This document shows, piece by piece, positions 54,019 through 64,000 of a stretch of 64,000 bases of DNA (position 1 is the first letter of the stretch; every line of letters begins with the position of its first letter). The stretch comes from Helicoverpa zea. Taxonomy: Eukaryota; Arthropoda; Insecta; Lepidoptera; Noctuidae. The notes under the pieces are model-generated. The model was not told the DNA's origin. It saw nothing but the letters and a program-made list of their open reading frames with translations, and searched no databases. The stretch spans positions 6,510,001 through 6,574,000 of the forward strand of contig NC_061467.1 in assembly GCF_022581195.2 (NCBI RefSeq), written 5' to 3'. Made by a program: the position numbers and the translations under genes.

Positions 54019-57000
54019 GACCTAAGTCATAATTTCCTCCAAGCAAACATCAACCACTGCGCCAGGGCTCAGGATCTATTGCTCCAGAGCATGGCGGAGT
54101 GGATGATAGACGTTGCAGTCGTCTCCGAACCGTATTATGTGCCACCCAGGGATGACTGGGTGTGTGACAGCATCGGTTCGGTGACACTCATAACAAGAGT
54201 TGCCGCAGACACCCCACCCTTTGAAGACGTCACCCGGGGGCGCGGCTATGTTACGGCAGTGTGGGGTGAATTATTAGTCGCGGGAGTGTACTTCGCCCCC
54301 AGCCTTTCACTTGCTGACCTCGAGGTGATTTTATTAGAGCTGGGCGCGGTGGTGAGTCGTAGCCATCCTCGCCCCGTTCTCGTTTTGGGGGACTTCAACG
54401 CAAAGTCTATCGCCTGGGGCTCCCCGAGAACAAATGTGCGGGGCGAGTTAGTGGAGGAGTGGGCGATCGAGCAAGGCCTACTTCTCTTGAACCGGGGCTG
54501 CGTGCAGACGTGCGTGCGACAGTTGGGAGGGTCAATAGTGGACCTCACTTTTGCAAGCCCTGGGCTCGCAAATCGCGTCCAGGGCTGGCACGTGTTGGAG
54601 GAGGTGGAGACGCTATCTGACCACAGATACATTCGCTTCAGTGTCGCCAGTGCTACCTCAATTGGGCCGGTCCAAGCGCCTCCGGGGACCATCGGAGAGG
54701 GCCCGCGCTGGGCACTTAAACGGCTGGACAGGGAGGCTTTCGTGGAAGCTGCTATCGTGCAGTCCTGGTTGGATCATCCGAACAGACCTGCCAACATCGA
54801 AGAGGAAGCGGAATGGCTTCAGGAGAGCATGTCGCAAATCTGCGATAGTGCCATGCCCCGAGTCCAGCCAATACCACCCAGGCGCCAGGTATACTGGTGG
54901 TCGCAGGAGATCGCGCAGCTGCGCATCTCATGCGTGGAAGTGCGACGCCAGTATGCCAGGTGCCGAAGAAGACGCCGTCGGCCCTTTACAGCGTCGGCCG
55001 AAGAGGCGGAACTTTACGAGGCGTACAGGGAGGCAAAGAGTGCTCTTCAGCTGGCCATCGTGAAGGCTAAAGCAGAGGCTCAAAGGGAACTGCTGGCGAC
55101 TCTTGACCGCGACCCGTGGGGTCGGCCCTACCGGATGGTAAGGGGCAAGCTGCGCCAGTGGGCTCCCCCACTGTCCCAGAGTATGCAGCCCCAACTTCTT
55201 GCAGATGTAGTCAGCGCGCTTTTCCCCCTGAGGCCGGAGCATAATCCACCTGCCATGGTTCCGCCTTCGAGCGTGCCCAACGCCGAGGTCGACGACGACG
55301 ATGTGCCTCATGTGACCCGAGTAGAGCTAAAAGCGGCGGTCGCTCGCATGAAAAACACTGCTCCAGGACCCGATGGCATTCCAGGCCGAGCATGGGCTCT
55401 GGCCTTTGAGGCTCTCGGGCCCCGACTAGCAGGACTCCTGAGCGCATGTCTGGAGCAGAGTCAATTTCCGTACCGATGGAAGACCGGAAAGCTGATCCTG
55501 CTCAGGAAGGACGGACGCCCCGCAGATTCACCATCTGCCTATAGGCCAATTGTGTTGCTGAACGAAGTGGGCAAGATCTTAGAGAGAATCATCGCCGACC
55601 GCCTTGTTCAGTACATGTCTAGCGAAGGGCCAGACCTGGCGGACAACCAATATGGTTTCCGAAAGGGGCGTTCAACAGTGGACGCGATCATGCGCGTAAG
55701 GGTTCTGGCGGAGGAAGCTGTCGCCCGGGGCGAGGTGGTCTTGGCGGTGTCGCTCGACATCGCCAATGCATTCAACACCTTGCCCTGGAATACCATCAAG
55801 GAGGCGCTCCGTTACCATGGAGTGCCAGCGTACCTCCGCCGCATAGTCGGGGATTACTTGTCGGAAAGAGCTGTCGTATACCCGGGTCGAGAAGGATGGG
55901 GTCGTCGAGAGATGACGTGCGGTGTTCCTCAGGGGTCGGTTCTTGGCCCTCTCCTGTGGAACATTGGATACGACTGGGTCCTGCGCGGTGCGCTTCTCCA
56001 CGGCGTCAGCGTGATATGCTACGCTGACGACACGCTAGTAACAGCACGTGGGAAGACGTACCGCCAGGCGGCCATTCGGGCGACAGCCAGTGTCTCACAG
56101 GTTGTGGGCAGAATCCGACGTCTTGGCCTCGAGGTGGCCCTGCACAAGTCTGAGGCCCTTTGTTTCCATGGGCCGAGGAAGAAGCCACCTCCGGGGTCCA
56201 GCATAGTGGTAGGAGGGGTCACCATCGCTGTCGAGTCGACAATGAAATACCTCGGACTCGTTCTCGACAGTCGATGGGACTTCGGGCCGCACTTTCAGCG
56301 GCTAACCCCTCGTTTGATGGCCGCGGCTTCAGCGCTCTCGCGCTTGCTACCCAATCTCAGGGGGCCCAACAACTCCTGCCGGAGGCTCTATATGGGGGTC
56401 GTGAGGGCGATGGCGCTGTACGCCGCGCCAGTGTGGGCGAACACCCTGGCGGCCCGCAACCGCGCAGCGCTACGAAGACCACAGCGAGCGATGGCCATCA
56501 GGGTCATAAGGGGTTACCGAACGATCTCGTTCGAAGCGGCATGTCTCCTAGCCGGATCTCCGCCGTGGGACATGGACGGAAGAGTCCTCGCGTCACTCTA
56601 TACATGGCGCGAGGAAGCGGTGGGGCGGGGCGAGCGTCTCGCACCTCGACAAGTTGAGGCGCATAGGGCTGAGCTCCGCCAAGTGTTAATGGCGGAGTGG
56701 GAGCAGAGGCTTGCACGACCCACGGCAGGGCACGCCGTTATCGTGGCGATAAGGCCCGTAATGAAGGAGTGGCTGGAGAGAAGCCACGGCGCCCTCAGCT
56801 TCCGGCTGACACAGGTTCTCACCGGACATGGTTGTTTCGGAAAGTTCCTGTGTCGCATAGGCCGGGAGCCCACGCCCGAATGCCACCATTGTGGCACCGG
56901 CAACGAAGATTCGGCGTTGCATACGTTGGCGGAGTGCCCAGCATGGGCAACGCAGCGCCGTGATTTAACTGCGGTACTGGATGCTGCGGGAAATCTTTCG

Positions 57001-57183
57001 CTGCCGGCCGTCGTGTCTTGCATGGTCAGCAGCGAAGAAGAGTGGAATGCCGTCGCCTCCTTTTGCGAGGAGGTGATGGTTTTAAAGGAGGCGGCGGAAA
57101 GGGTGAGAGAATCTGCTACCTCTCTCCCCACCCGCAGCAGACGTAGGGGGCGTCGCAGGGTGGCTGATCTCCGGCCACCATAG
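54016..57183 (+). CDS. R1-clade ORF2: APE endonuclease and reverse transcriptase
   Basis: The 1,055-residue enzyme nicks target DNA and primes reverse transcription there. APE-type endonuclease motifs occur in order: LQANINHCARAQ near the start, VVSEPY, VLGDFNAKS (about 124-132), SIVDLTFAS and LSDHRYI (about 200-206). The reverse transcriptase has APGPDGIPG, YRPIVLLNEVGKILERI, NQYGFRKGRSTVDAI, SLDIANAFNTLPW, GVPQGSVLGPLLWN and catalytic YADD near 668-671. A C-terminal CCHC motif, CHHCGTGNEDSALHTLAEC, lies near 955-973. All key residues that I can check are present and the frame is unbroken, so the protein could be functional. Its ATG overlaps the ORF1 stop as TAATG, so translation probably depends on termination-reinitiation. 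Long frames on the opposite strand here are by-products of high GC content. Confidence 0.95.
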   Translation: MDLSHNFLQANINHCARAQDLLLQSMAEWMIDVAVVSEPYYVPPRDDWVCDSIGSVTLITRVAADTPPFEDVTRGRGYVTAVWGELLVAGVYFAPSLSLADLEVILLELGAVVSRSHPRPVLVLGDFNAKSIAWGSPRTNVRGELVEEWAIEQGLLLLNRGCVQTCVRQLGGSIVDLTFASPGLANRVQGWHVLEEVETLSDHRYIRFSVASATSIGPVQAPPGTIGEGPRWALKRLDREAFVEAAIVQSWLDHPNRPANIEEEAEWLQESMSQICDSAMPRVQPIPPRRQVYWWSQEIAQLRISCVEVRRQYARCRRRRRRPFTASAEEAELYEAYREAKSALQLAIVKAKAEAQRELLATLDRDPWGRPYRMVRGKLRQWAPPLSQSMQPQLLADVVSALFPLRPEHNPPAMVPPSSVPNAEVDDDDVPHVTRVELKAAVARMKNTAPGPDGIPGRAWALAFEALGPRLAGLLSACLEQSQFPYRWKTGKLILLRKDGRPADSPSAYRPIVLLNEVGKILERIIADRLVQYMSSEGPDLADNQYGFRKGRSTVDAIMRVRVLAEEAVARGEVVLAVSLDIANAFNTLPWNTIKEALRYHGVPAYLRRIVGDYLSERAVVYPGREGWGRREMTCGVPQGSVLGPLLWNIGYDWVLRGALLHGVSVICYADDTLVTARGKTYRQAAIRATASVSQVVGRIRRLGLEVALHKSEALCFHGPRKKPPPGSSIVVGGVTIAVESTMKYLGLVLDSRWDFGPHFQRLTPRLMAAASALSRLLPNLRGPNNSCRRLYMGVVRAMALYAAPVWANTLAARNRAALRRPQRAMAIRVIRGYRTISFEAACLLAGSPPWDMDGRVLASLYTWREEAVGRGERLAPRQVEAHRAELRQVLMAEWEQRLARPTAGHAVIVAIRPVMKEWLERSHGALSFRLTQVLTGHGCFGKFLCRIGREPTPECHHCGTGNEDSALHTLAECPAWATQRRDLTAVLDAAGNLSLPAVVSCMVSSEEEWNAVASFCEEVMVLKEAAERVRESATSLPTRSRRRGRRRVADLRPP

Positions 57184-57194
57184 GGCGCGGCCTG

Positions 57195-57225
57195 CGGACG
57201 ACAGACTAGGGGCGTCTGTCGTCCG
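57195..57225 (+). promoter_or_regulatory. 3' UTR stem-loop of the R1-clade LINE
   Basis: A perfect 12-bp stem, CGGACGACAGAC (57195-57206) with GTCTGTCGTCCG (57214-57225), closes a 7-nt loop TAGGGGC, 12 bases after the ORF2 stop. Such hairpins may help the enzyme recognise its own RNA. Function is inferred; the stem is read directly. Confidence 0.75.
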
Positions 57226-57509
57226 ATCAGAAACAGGCCTCGAGACGGTGGCGTTGTGTTGCGCGCGCCTCTCTCAGTGGAGTTACTGTGGCCGCTGGGT
57301 GACGGCCACAGAGGGTGACGGGGCCCGCCTTCGAACATCTGGCGGGCCAATACCTGTCGGGGGTGCGGAAGAATGCTTTGGCGATACCCGTGCCCTCGAC
57401 AACAGGTAATTGGAGGCAACACCAGGTAGGGTTTTTAGCCGGTAAGAGTCCGGCACACCCCTCCACCTGCCCCAGGTGGAGTACAGTCCATGAGGATTTT
57501 CCCCCCTGA

Positions 57510-57544
<35 letters not shown>

Positions 57545-57556
57545 CTACACTTTGCT

Positions 57557-57957
57557 TCTTTCATGTAAAAAATATATGTCTGAAAATTAACCTTATTAAA
57601 ATGTACTTAAAAGTATATCCCATATCATTATATTAAAAAAATTAAATAAGGTACCTAAACCACTTTTTGTTAAAGAAAAGTCGTCTTAATAATAGGGCTT
57701 ACGTCTAGAAATAATTAGCTCGACGAGAATAGGGCTCTGAATGTCACTGGTTGTCAATTGAATTTCGCAAGAATTAAATTTATTATGAACAGGCAAAACC
57801 AAATTTTCCAGCCCTTTTGTGTTGTACTCAATAAGTATTATGGGCGATGTCGAACGAATACCTCTCAAACTCGATGATGTGCTTTTATTATTTCTTACAA
57901 TATGATTTTTCCATAGACTGTAATACCAACCAATTTCTGACACGCATCATTATGTTA
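57557..57957. other. No recognised feature
   Basis: AT-rich DNA between two LINE copies. A minus-strand frame (57686-57943) has no recognisable content. Confidence 0.35.
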
Positions 57958-58555
57958 TAACGATTCCGAACGCAGCTCAGATGGCTGCCTATTAGGCAGC
58001 GGTGAGGTAAGGGCATTGACTACTCTTTTCTCTATTCTTCACACTCCTACGTCACCTTCTTATTTAACTTCTCATTTCAAATATCTTGGCTCACATCATG
58101 ACAAAAATTTACGCTCTTTCAACAATCGCCTTCTACAATGTCCTACACATCGTTCTGATATCATACACTCTTCCTTCTTTGTAAAATCTATTCTTCTCTG
58201 GAGTGCGTTACCTCTGGAGATCAGGATGGTAAATAGCCGTCACACCTTCAAACTCAAAGTTCGTGACCACTATCTTGGGAAATTGGCAGAAACATAAACA
58301 GTCAGTTTCAAATTAAATTTCTTGATGTGTTCTTAGTATGGTATGTAGTGTACATATTTATATAGTTATATATATACACATATATTATTAATAATTTATT
58401 TGTGTATTGTAATATATGTATTCGGATTTGTTTGCACCTATCAACACTTTCTCTCCGCCACCCAAAGGTAGACTGGTAGAGAACGCCTAAGGCGTTAAGT
58501 CCGCCATTGTACTATTTGTGCAAGAAGTATTTTAAATAAAAAATAAAATAAATAT
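57958..58555 (+). mobile_element. 5'-truncated LINE, 3' end only
   Basis: The fragment holds the last part of an ORF2 (57963-58297, frameshifted) and a 3' UTR with GGTAGACTGGTAGAGAACGC, GGCGTTAAGTCCGCC and an A/T-rich tail AAATAAAAAATAAAATAAA. The abrupt loss of everything upstream is usual for incomplete reverse transcription. The clade cannot be named from the C-terminus alone. No target duplication was identified. Confidence 0.7.
57963..58297 (+). pseudogene. C-terminal fragment of a LINE ORF2
   Basis: The reading begins FRTQLRWLPIRQR (57963-58001) in one frame, shifts at about 58000, and continues to TAA at 58297 with LFSILHTPTSPSYLTSHFKY and a stretch ending SFFVKSILLWSALPLEIRMV and FKLKVRDHYL. 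These are the usual C-terminal blocks downstream of the reverse transcriptase in several insect LINE clades. No catalytic domain remains. The frameshift and truncation make it a dead fragment. Confidence 0.65.
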
Positions 58556-60690
58556 ACCATTCACACATATTTATGGTTCAAATTTTTGCTGTGATATGAC
58601 ATGCGCTTTATTCTTATTTCTAGACTAGACACAAAATTTTATTTTTAAAATGCCAAAAGTCAAAATGTAATTAAAAATCTAAATAGACGCGACAGTCCCA
58701 ATTCCCAATTCAATACAAGAATGACAAAAAAAGTCCGTTCAAAATTTTAAATTACTTTTCTTTTCAAAAGTAAGGTCTTAAGACAATTAAAATAACACAC
58801 TGCTACATATTTTGCTATTTCGTCCATCTTCAAAGGAAAATTGACAAAATTAAAAATAATTGTTTATCGTGGAGACTTCGTGTCTGTTTGCTTTGTCTCG
58901 TTAAGATATTCAAATCTGGACACGAAACAAAAGGGACTGAAACTTTGGTCCAAATTTCGTATCGACACTTCGTTATCATTCTTGAAGAAGCTCTCAACTC
59001 AAACGGACACTTGGGAATTTGGATAATAGATTTATAATTTACATTTCGAAACAAACTTGACATCTGAGTTTGCTTGTGTTGCGAAATTAGGCGACAATAA
59101 ACAAATGAACAAGTTGGTTTCGTTCCAAAGTTTTGATAACATGGATCCGATCATTAAAAATAAAATATTCTGGAACAGTTTCTTGGTTTCCTAACAAGTT
59201 GATGATAGAAAACAATGATTACTAAATTATAAGCCAAGTAAAAGCTATAACAGAAGATCAAACTGAGGCGGACTACATAGAATAGACTATACAATAGAAC
59301 AACAACAATACAAATTACTATTTCTTTTTATATGTACTGAATTACGGATGCGAAATAACACAGAACAGTACAATGATGAAGAATTAAAACAACGAAACCA
59401 GCTGATGTTCCAGTGATTTTTCTCCCCAAATACGCAACAGAATTTCGCGTGCCACGAGAAAACAGTATGCAGTCGGGCTGAGAGCAAAATAGTCTCCACC
59501 GACATCCATTGTAACTGAAATTTCGGCCTCATAAATCTCTAGCTGGGTGTACCAAAGTTCCCGTATGCAGTGGACACAAATCTTGTGTTGGGAGTCGACT
59601 CTGCAAAAAAGTACCAATGAAAAATTCTTGAGCAAACTCGCGTCACAGCATATTTTTGCTTATATTAAAGAAATAGTGTGACATTATTTATATTTTAGTT
59701 TGATGCATAAACTAAGTACGAAAATTCAAATTTGATGTGATTTTTTTGCTTCAAGAAAATAAAATCTATGAAAACTTCGTTAAAAATTACTGAAGCTGAT
59801 ACACAAAAGATGGTTGAAATGGGGTTGCAAGCTCACCTGAGTACACCTTGCAGTCGCTATATGGTTAAAAAGCAGCGTTAGAAGCGTAATTCCTCGATGA
59901 AGCAACTTTGTGAATGTGCTGCCAATGCGTATAGAATGTCTTTCTAAACGCCACTCCACTCCGGTCTAATGAGACCGTTCCATCCATTAAGCTATTTAGT
60001 AATTAGGTGCGAGCACGACGGCGCAGTTGCGAACGGACCACAATGAGTGAAACAACTCGTTTATTCACTTTGCATGAGCCTCCCCTGACGCATTTTAAAT
60101 GTTTACTGGGTTAGCAGTACATGTTTTTTTCAAACATTAAAATATTGTACGAGTAACAAAATAATTGAAATAAAGTCAAAAAAATTTTTTAACAAATTAT
60201 TTCATAATTTTCTTTGACACTTTGCAACCGCGTTTGTCATCTAGTTCATGTACTTCTTTTGTTAACAAAGAAAAATATGATTACATTTTTTTCTCGCAAC
60301 AAAAAAAAGACGATTCGAAAACAAATGAAGATTATTATTCCAGTCGTTTTTATCCTTGATAGAAATTTAATAAGACGTCACAAAAACTGTTGTAAAAAGA
60401 TAAAGAGAAAACAATAAAATGTGCATGGGCAGTCGGCTACAGACGACATCAAATCTCCATCACGAGGGGTTTGCTTGATCTGAATTCAATATGCGTGCGG
60501 GGTTTCGATACTCTACGTATATTTTATGCGCATAATACAATTAGACGCATGTGTGTCTATAAATACCCACACACAGAAGAAAAATATGACATTCAACATC
60601 ATGAAATATTTATGCTGAAGGAAGGAAGCATCATTTGTGACATGAAAGATAACTTCAAGTATTTTCGCTCTTTGATGGCGGATAATTAGC
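58556..60690. other. No recognised gene; one weak exon candidate
   Basis: AT-rich sequence. On the minus strand an acceptor-like TTTTTTGCAG at 59610-59601 precedes an open stretch down to 59384 that includes KICVHCIREL; see findings. Nothing here is firm enough to call a gene. Confidence 0.3.
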
Positions 60691-60695
60691 TTCTA

Positions 60696-60731
60696 CTCAC
60701 CTACAAGGGGTGAGTACCCCTTGTAGGTGAG
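60696..60731. repeat. Perfect hairpin, 16-bp stem and 4-nt loop
   Basis: CTCACCTACAAGGGGT (60696-60711), loop GAGT, then ACCCCTTGTAGGTGAG (60716-60731). The stem is perfect. A microRNA-like precursor would need a longer, imperfect stem, and no A/B box is visible, so its role is unknown. Confidence 0.9.
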
Positions 60732-63303
60732 CAAAGTAGCAACGAAATAATACAAATATTTTTTTGTGACATATATTTACTTGGTGTATTTATTATTGCT
60801 TCGTAACATTAACTATGTTGCTTTCGTATTTTTCATTTCGTATCAAAATGACACAAACAAACTTTTTTAATTAGCCATCAAACAAAAACAAGCAATTCGT
60901 GATTTCAAAAACCTAATTTCGCTTCAAGATTTATAGGAGAGTCACAAAAGGTATTATTACGTCTAAACGTTGCTTAGTTAGTGCCCTCGCTAAGTCTCTT
61001 CGAATTGTTGAGTAAATACAACAAGAGTTCTCACTGAACTCGATAGAACTCCCAGTTTACAGACATTATTGCTTTCTAAGAGTACTTCATTCATTATCTT
61101 ATACCGAGCTCCGAACTTAATAGATATTTGTTACAATTACTGTTTATTTTAAGCTGAATCAAATTTTGTGTGGTTTTCAGATGATAAATTAAATGAATGG
61201 GCTAAAAGTTATAAGGACGCTTTAAGAGCATCCAAAATATGCAGTAGGTACTTTATTTTAATTAGCAGTTACAAAACTTACAATTTAAAACAAATGTAAA
61301 AAGATTGAATTGAAACCAAAATACATTCAAATATACCAGAGTACTTGCCAGTACAATTCTAAAATACCAACATAAAGAATCCGAACGAACTAAAAGATCC
61401 ACGAACCAAATCCGACTACAGATGTAGGACATACTTTGTACACGTACTAACAAAAGAATCGCCCAGTAAATAAAACAACAGCATACCAATATATCGCTGA
61501 AAAGGCATCGAAACAAGAAACTTCACAGAATACCCGAGGGAACAGCACAACATTCGCAAATTTCTAAAAAAGAAAAATAAAAATGCTCGTCTCAGAAGTT
61601 GCTCTCAGCCATAACTTGTTGGTTGAAGGTTTTTTATAGAAACATGGACGAAATACAATAACGCGAGCGGTCCCTTACAAGTAAAGGGGTAAAAACTCAA
61701 CTTTCAGTTCATAAGAATGTTGGCAATTTTTCCATCGCAAATATTTGATTAAGCCCGTTGAATTTTAATGTGAGATTTTTCTAGATCTGTTTTTTTTATG
61801 CAAGCGTGTGTAATTTTTGAATAATGACGTAGTCGTACTTACAATTTAGAAGAGCATCTGTTTCCGTCACTATAATAATTATAATTTAAACGTGGGATAT
61901 TAAACGTAGCCCATGAATTAATAATTACGTCTGTCACCGCTTTTGATACCGGTACCCCATGGTGGAAGGACCCATGGGTATCGTAGGACACCTACCCTCT
62001 TGCTCGTCCCCTCAGCAGCACACTGAATCACCATTAATTATACTATGAATAATTACGTTGATTGGTTTCAACGTCCCTCTGTAATACTGATGTAATCGTG
62101 ATAATGTTCACAAGTATATCAAAATCACAATTCCACATTAAACACAAAATTGTTCCATATAAAGACGAGAGTAATGGATATTTAATGGGCTACTTACAAC
62201 CCCATAACAGTTCCATTAAATTATGTAAAAAAAAACAGCTATTATTACATTCATATTTTACCATAAAAACATTATAAATCATCTCGCAGACGCATAAAAT
62301 ACTTTTCACGTGCTTTAAAAAATCTATTATTTACATCAGTTTCAAAATAGCTGTATCTGCGCTTTGCTTTGAAGGAACGAGTTCTAAGATTGCTTGCATA
62401 ATATCACAGTAGCACTTGAAAATATTATTAAGCAAAACAATATCCATAAAAAGTATCCCGCCAGAAAAATGAGCTCATTTATAACACCTAGTTGCCACGA
62501 ATATGGCATTCAGTGGCACAGAAATGAAGTCTCAACAAAGTTGAACGCATAGCGAAGCTAGCAAACTTTTTTTATATAGTCTCTACGGCATTATTAGATA
62601 AATGAAGTCGACTGAAACGCTTTTAATGTTTGTCTTCTTTCTTTTAATTTTTGCAATAAAAAATTATGAGCGGTTATAAGTTTGAGATAAAACAAAAATA
62701 TTGTTTTTTACATTTTCTTTGAAGCTGTTATATATTTTTTTTTCTAGTTTTAGTTTAATAGTGGATCTGCAGAAAATCATTGAAGTCCAAAGGACCTTTG
62801 ACAACAAATAATACAAAGCCATATTATTCAGCTTTGTGTAAAAAATTGGAGATTTATCAGATAAAGTGACGAAATTGACTATGAACTTTAACCCTGATAA
62901 AACCTTCAAAACCGATTTATTTTGGAAGATTATATTTTAGAAAATACTTGAAAATATAATTCGATTTACCTCATTCAAAATATTGATAAAATAAAACGTT
63001 GATATTATCTTAACTGCGTCCGTTAAAGCAAACTATTGTAGCAATAATAACGATGCGTACGAGAAATGTATCGAAATAGACAGATATATGTATTGTATAT
63101 TGATATATTCCATATTTGAAAAAAACATTTCCAATATCAAAGGCATCACCTTATCGTGAATACAAGTTACAACTGTAATTACCTCTTGCCTCCATATCTA
63201 CTTGAAGTGCAAGCAAACGCAAGTATTTGAATTTGGATTCAAACTATCTGCTATCTATTCGGTACAAATGAGTTCTTTCGTTTCCGTTCGACTCCGTTCC
63301 TGC
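60732..63303. other. No recognised gene; one short exon candidate
   Basis: AT-rich DNA. Positions 61181-61243 look like a 63-nt exon with acceptor TTTTCAG and donor GTAGGT (see findings). The rest shows only short frames. Confidence 0.3.
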
Positions 63304-63790
63304 CACGGAGTAAAGAAAGCTGAGCGGAGATGCCATGATTCCGTGATCGTGTCGGCGTGGCGCGCGTTGTTCCACGCGCTCTTCAAAGAGATGTCAGCAA
63401 CCCCAGCGAGGCCCAACAGGGCCAAGGCCCGCCGGTCAGGAACACGATAGATTTTTAGTCAGTAAAAGGTTGACACTCCCTCACCGCTGGTAACCCACGG
63501 CGGGAGGAGTCATTTGATGATTTTCGCCATCGTTAAAAAAAAGATGCCATAATTCAGGTAGGTCAGGCGCCTTTAGGCATGTTACGAGAAACGCCGAAAC
63601 GATCAGTTACGAGTGAACTAACGAAGCGTTCGGTTTCTTTGCGACATCCGTTAACTTTTTTGTATTAAGTACAAAAAATGGTCGAGTCTAAAGCCTAAGC
63701 GTATAAGGGCAAAAAAGTTTAACTTTCCTCGTCCGTCTCGTTTCTTAGATTTTCCGTTATGGCACCTCCGCTAGTCATTTTGCTCTCCAT
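63304..63790 (+). repeat. Dispersed repeat, longer copy of a two-copy family
   Basis: Shares blocks with 42311-42581, clearest from CAGGTAGGTCAG (63556) to CGCTAGTCATTTTGCTCTCC (63770-63789). It includes an additional GC-richer insert (about 63330-63540) with an open frame ending SATPARPNRAKARRSGTR at TAG. That frame is not recognised and may be a LINE remnant. The copies are moderately diverged. Confidence 0.6.
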
Positions 63791-64000
63791 CGTTCCTGCC
63801 AAGTAGTACCAAGTAACCGTGTCGAGAGCATTCGTGCACTAGCTAACGTTTGCAAATTTGTTTCAGCCCATGCGAAAGTTTAGGTACGTGATCGATTTTT
63901 GGTAGAAATGCTTTGGACTTTGGCTGAAAATTTATACTAAGAAGTAAGTATGAGGTAGATGATATTTAAATGTGAAGGGTTTTCTTTAAGATGAAACCTT

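Larger units (their letters stand above)
51354..57540 (+). mobile_element. Full-length R1-clade LINE with 16-bp target duplications
   Basis: The insertion is bounded by identical AGTACTACACTTTGCT at 51338-51353 and 57541-57556. Its 3' end is a run of 30 A (57511-57540). It holds a 542-bp 5' UTR, ORF1 (51896-54016), ORF2 (54016-57183) and a 3' UTR of about 330 bp. GC content is clearly higher than the surroundings. ORF layout, CCHC knuckles and endonuclease motifs place it in the R1 clade, which in moths includes R1, TRAS and SART. The flanks are neither rDNA nor TTAGG telomere repeats, so this copy is not at a classical R1 or telomeric target. Perfect duplications, an uninterrupted poly(A) and unbroken ORFs indicate a very recent insertion. 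Confidence 0.96.

Noticed and set aside
56598..57422. 274-residue minus-strand frame over ORF2 of the R1-clade LINE
   Set aside because: It is the antisense shadow of ORF2 and its 3' UTR; GC-rich codons suppress stops on the opposite strand.
51338..57556. Telomere-specific (TRAS/SART-type) insertion
   Set aside because: No TTAGG repeats flank the element; the duplicated target is an ordinary 16-bp sequence.
60696..60731. Intrinsic terminator
   Set aside because: A hairpin followed by a T-run terminates bacterial transcription; this is insect DNA and no T-run follows.

Overview
The window is eukaryotic, AT-rich intergenic or intronic DNA of an insect, most likely a moth (Lepidoptera, perhaps Noctuidae). 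This is inferred from a tRNA-derived SINE of moth type at 494-766, from several short dispersed repeats that look like common moth families, and from the mix of CR1-like, R1-like, RLE and Transib elements. No conserved single-copy host gene could be recognised. Every long open reading frame belongs to a transposable element.

Layout. 1-19.7 kb: SINE with 17-bp target duplications, a 12/13-bp minisatellite (1058-1285), a 219-bp near-perfect palindrome with a tandem duplication behind it (2748-3540), a second large inverted repeat (5596-5961) and remnants of several short repeat families. 19.8-24.5 kb (minus strand): a nearly complete CR1-group LINE with a coiled-coil/SGNH ORF1 and an endonuclease-reverse transcriptase ORF2 broken by one extra G near its C-terminus. 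31.9-34.0 kb: two GC-rich terminal-inverted-repeat elements of about 500 bp; the second is Harbinger-like with TAA target duplications. 38.2-41.4 kb: a LINE with a restriction-like endonuclease and one intact 957-residue ORF. 44.2-44.4 kb: a small MITE. 44,600-47,555: a complete Transib transposon (RAG1-like transposase, 5-bp duplication GAACG, CACAGTG termini) whose gene has one intron and two nonsense codons. 50,021-50,492: a second Harbinger-like deletion derivative. 51,354-57,540: a full-length R1-clade LINE with 16-bp duplications, a 30-nt poly(A) and two intact ORFs joined by TAATG. 57.96-58.55 kb: a 5'-truncated LINE tail. 58.6-64 kb: mostly unrecognised, with a perfect hairpin and two weak exon candidates.

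How the parts work together. The elements are independent. In each two-ORF LINE, ORF1 should make the RNA-binding particle protein and ORF2 the enzyme for target-primed reverse transcription. The Transib transposase would act on its own CACAGTG ends. The Harbinger-like elements lack a transposase and would depend on one supplied elsewhere. The R1-like and RLE elements look the most recently active, and the Transib and CR1 copies are only lightly damaged. All family assignments come from reading motifs by eye; no database search was run.
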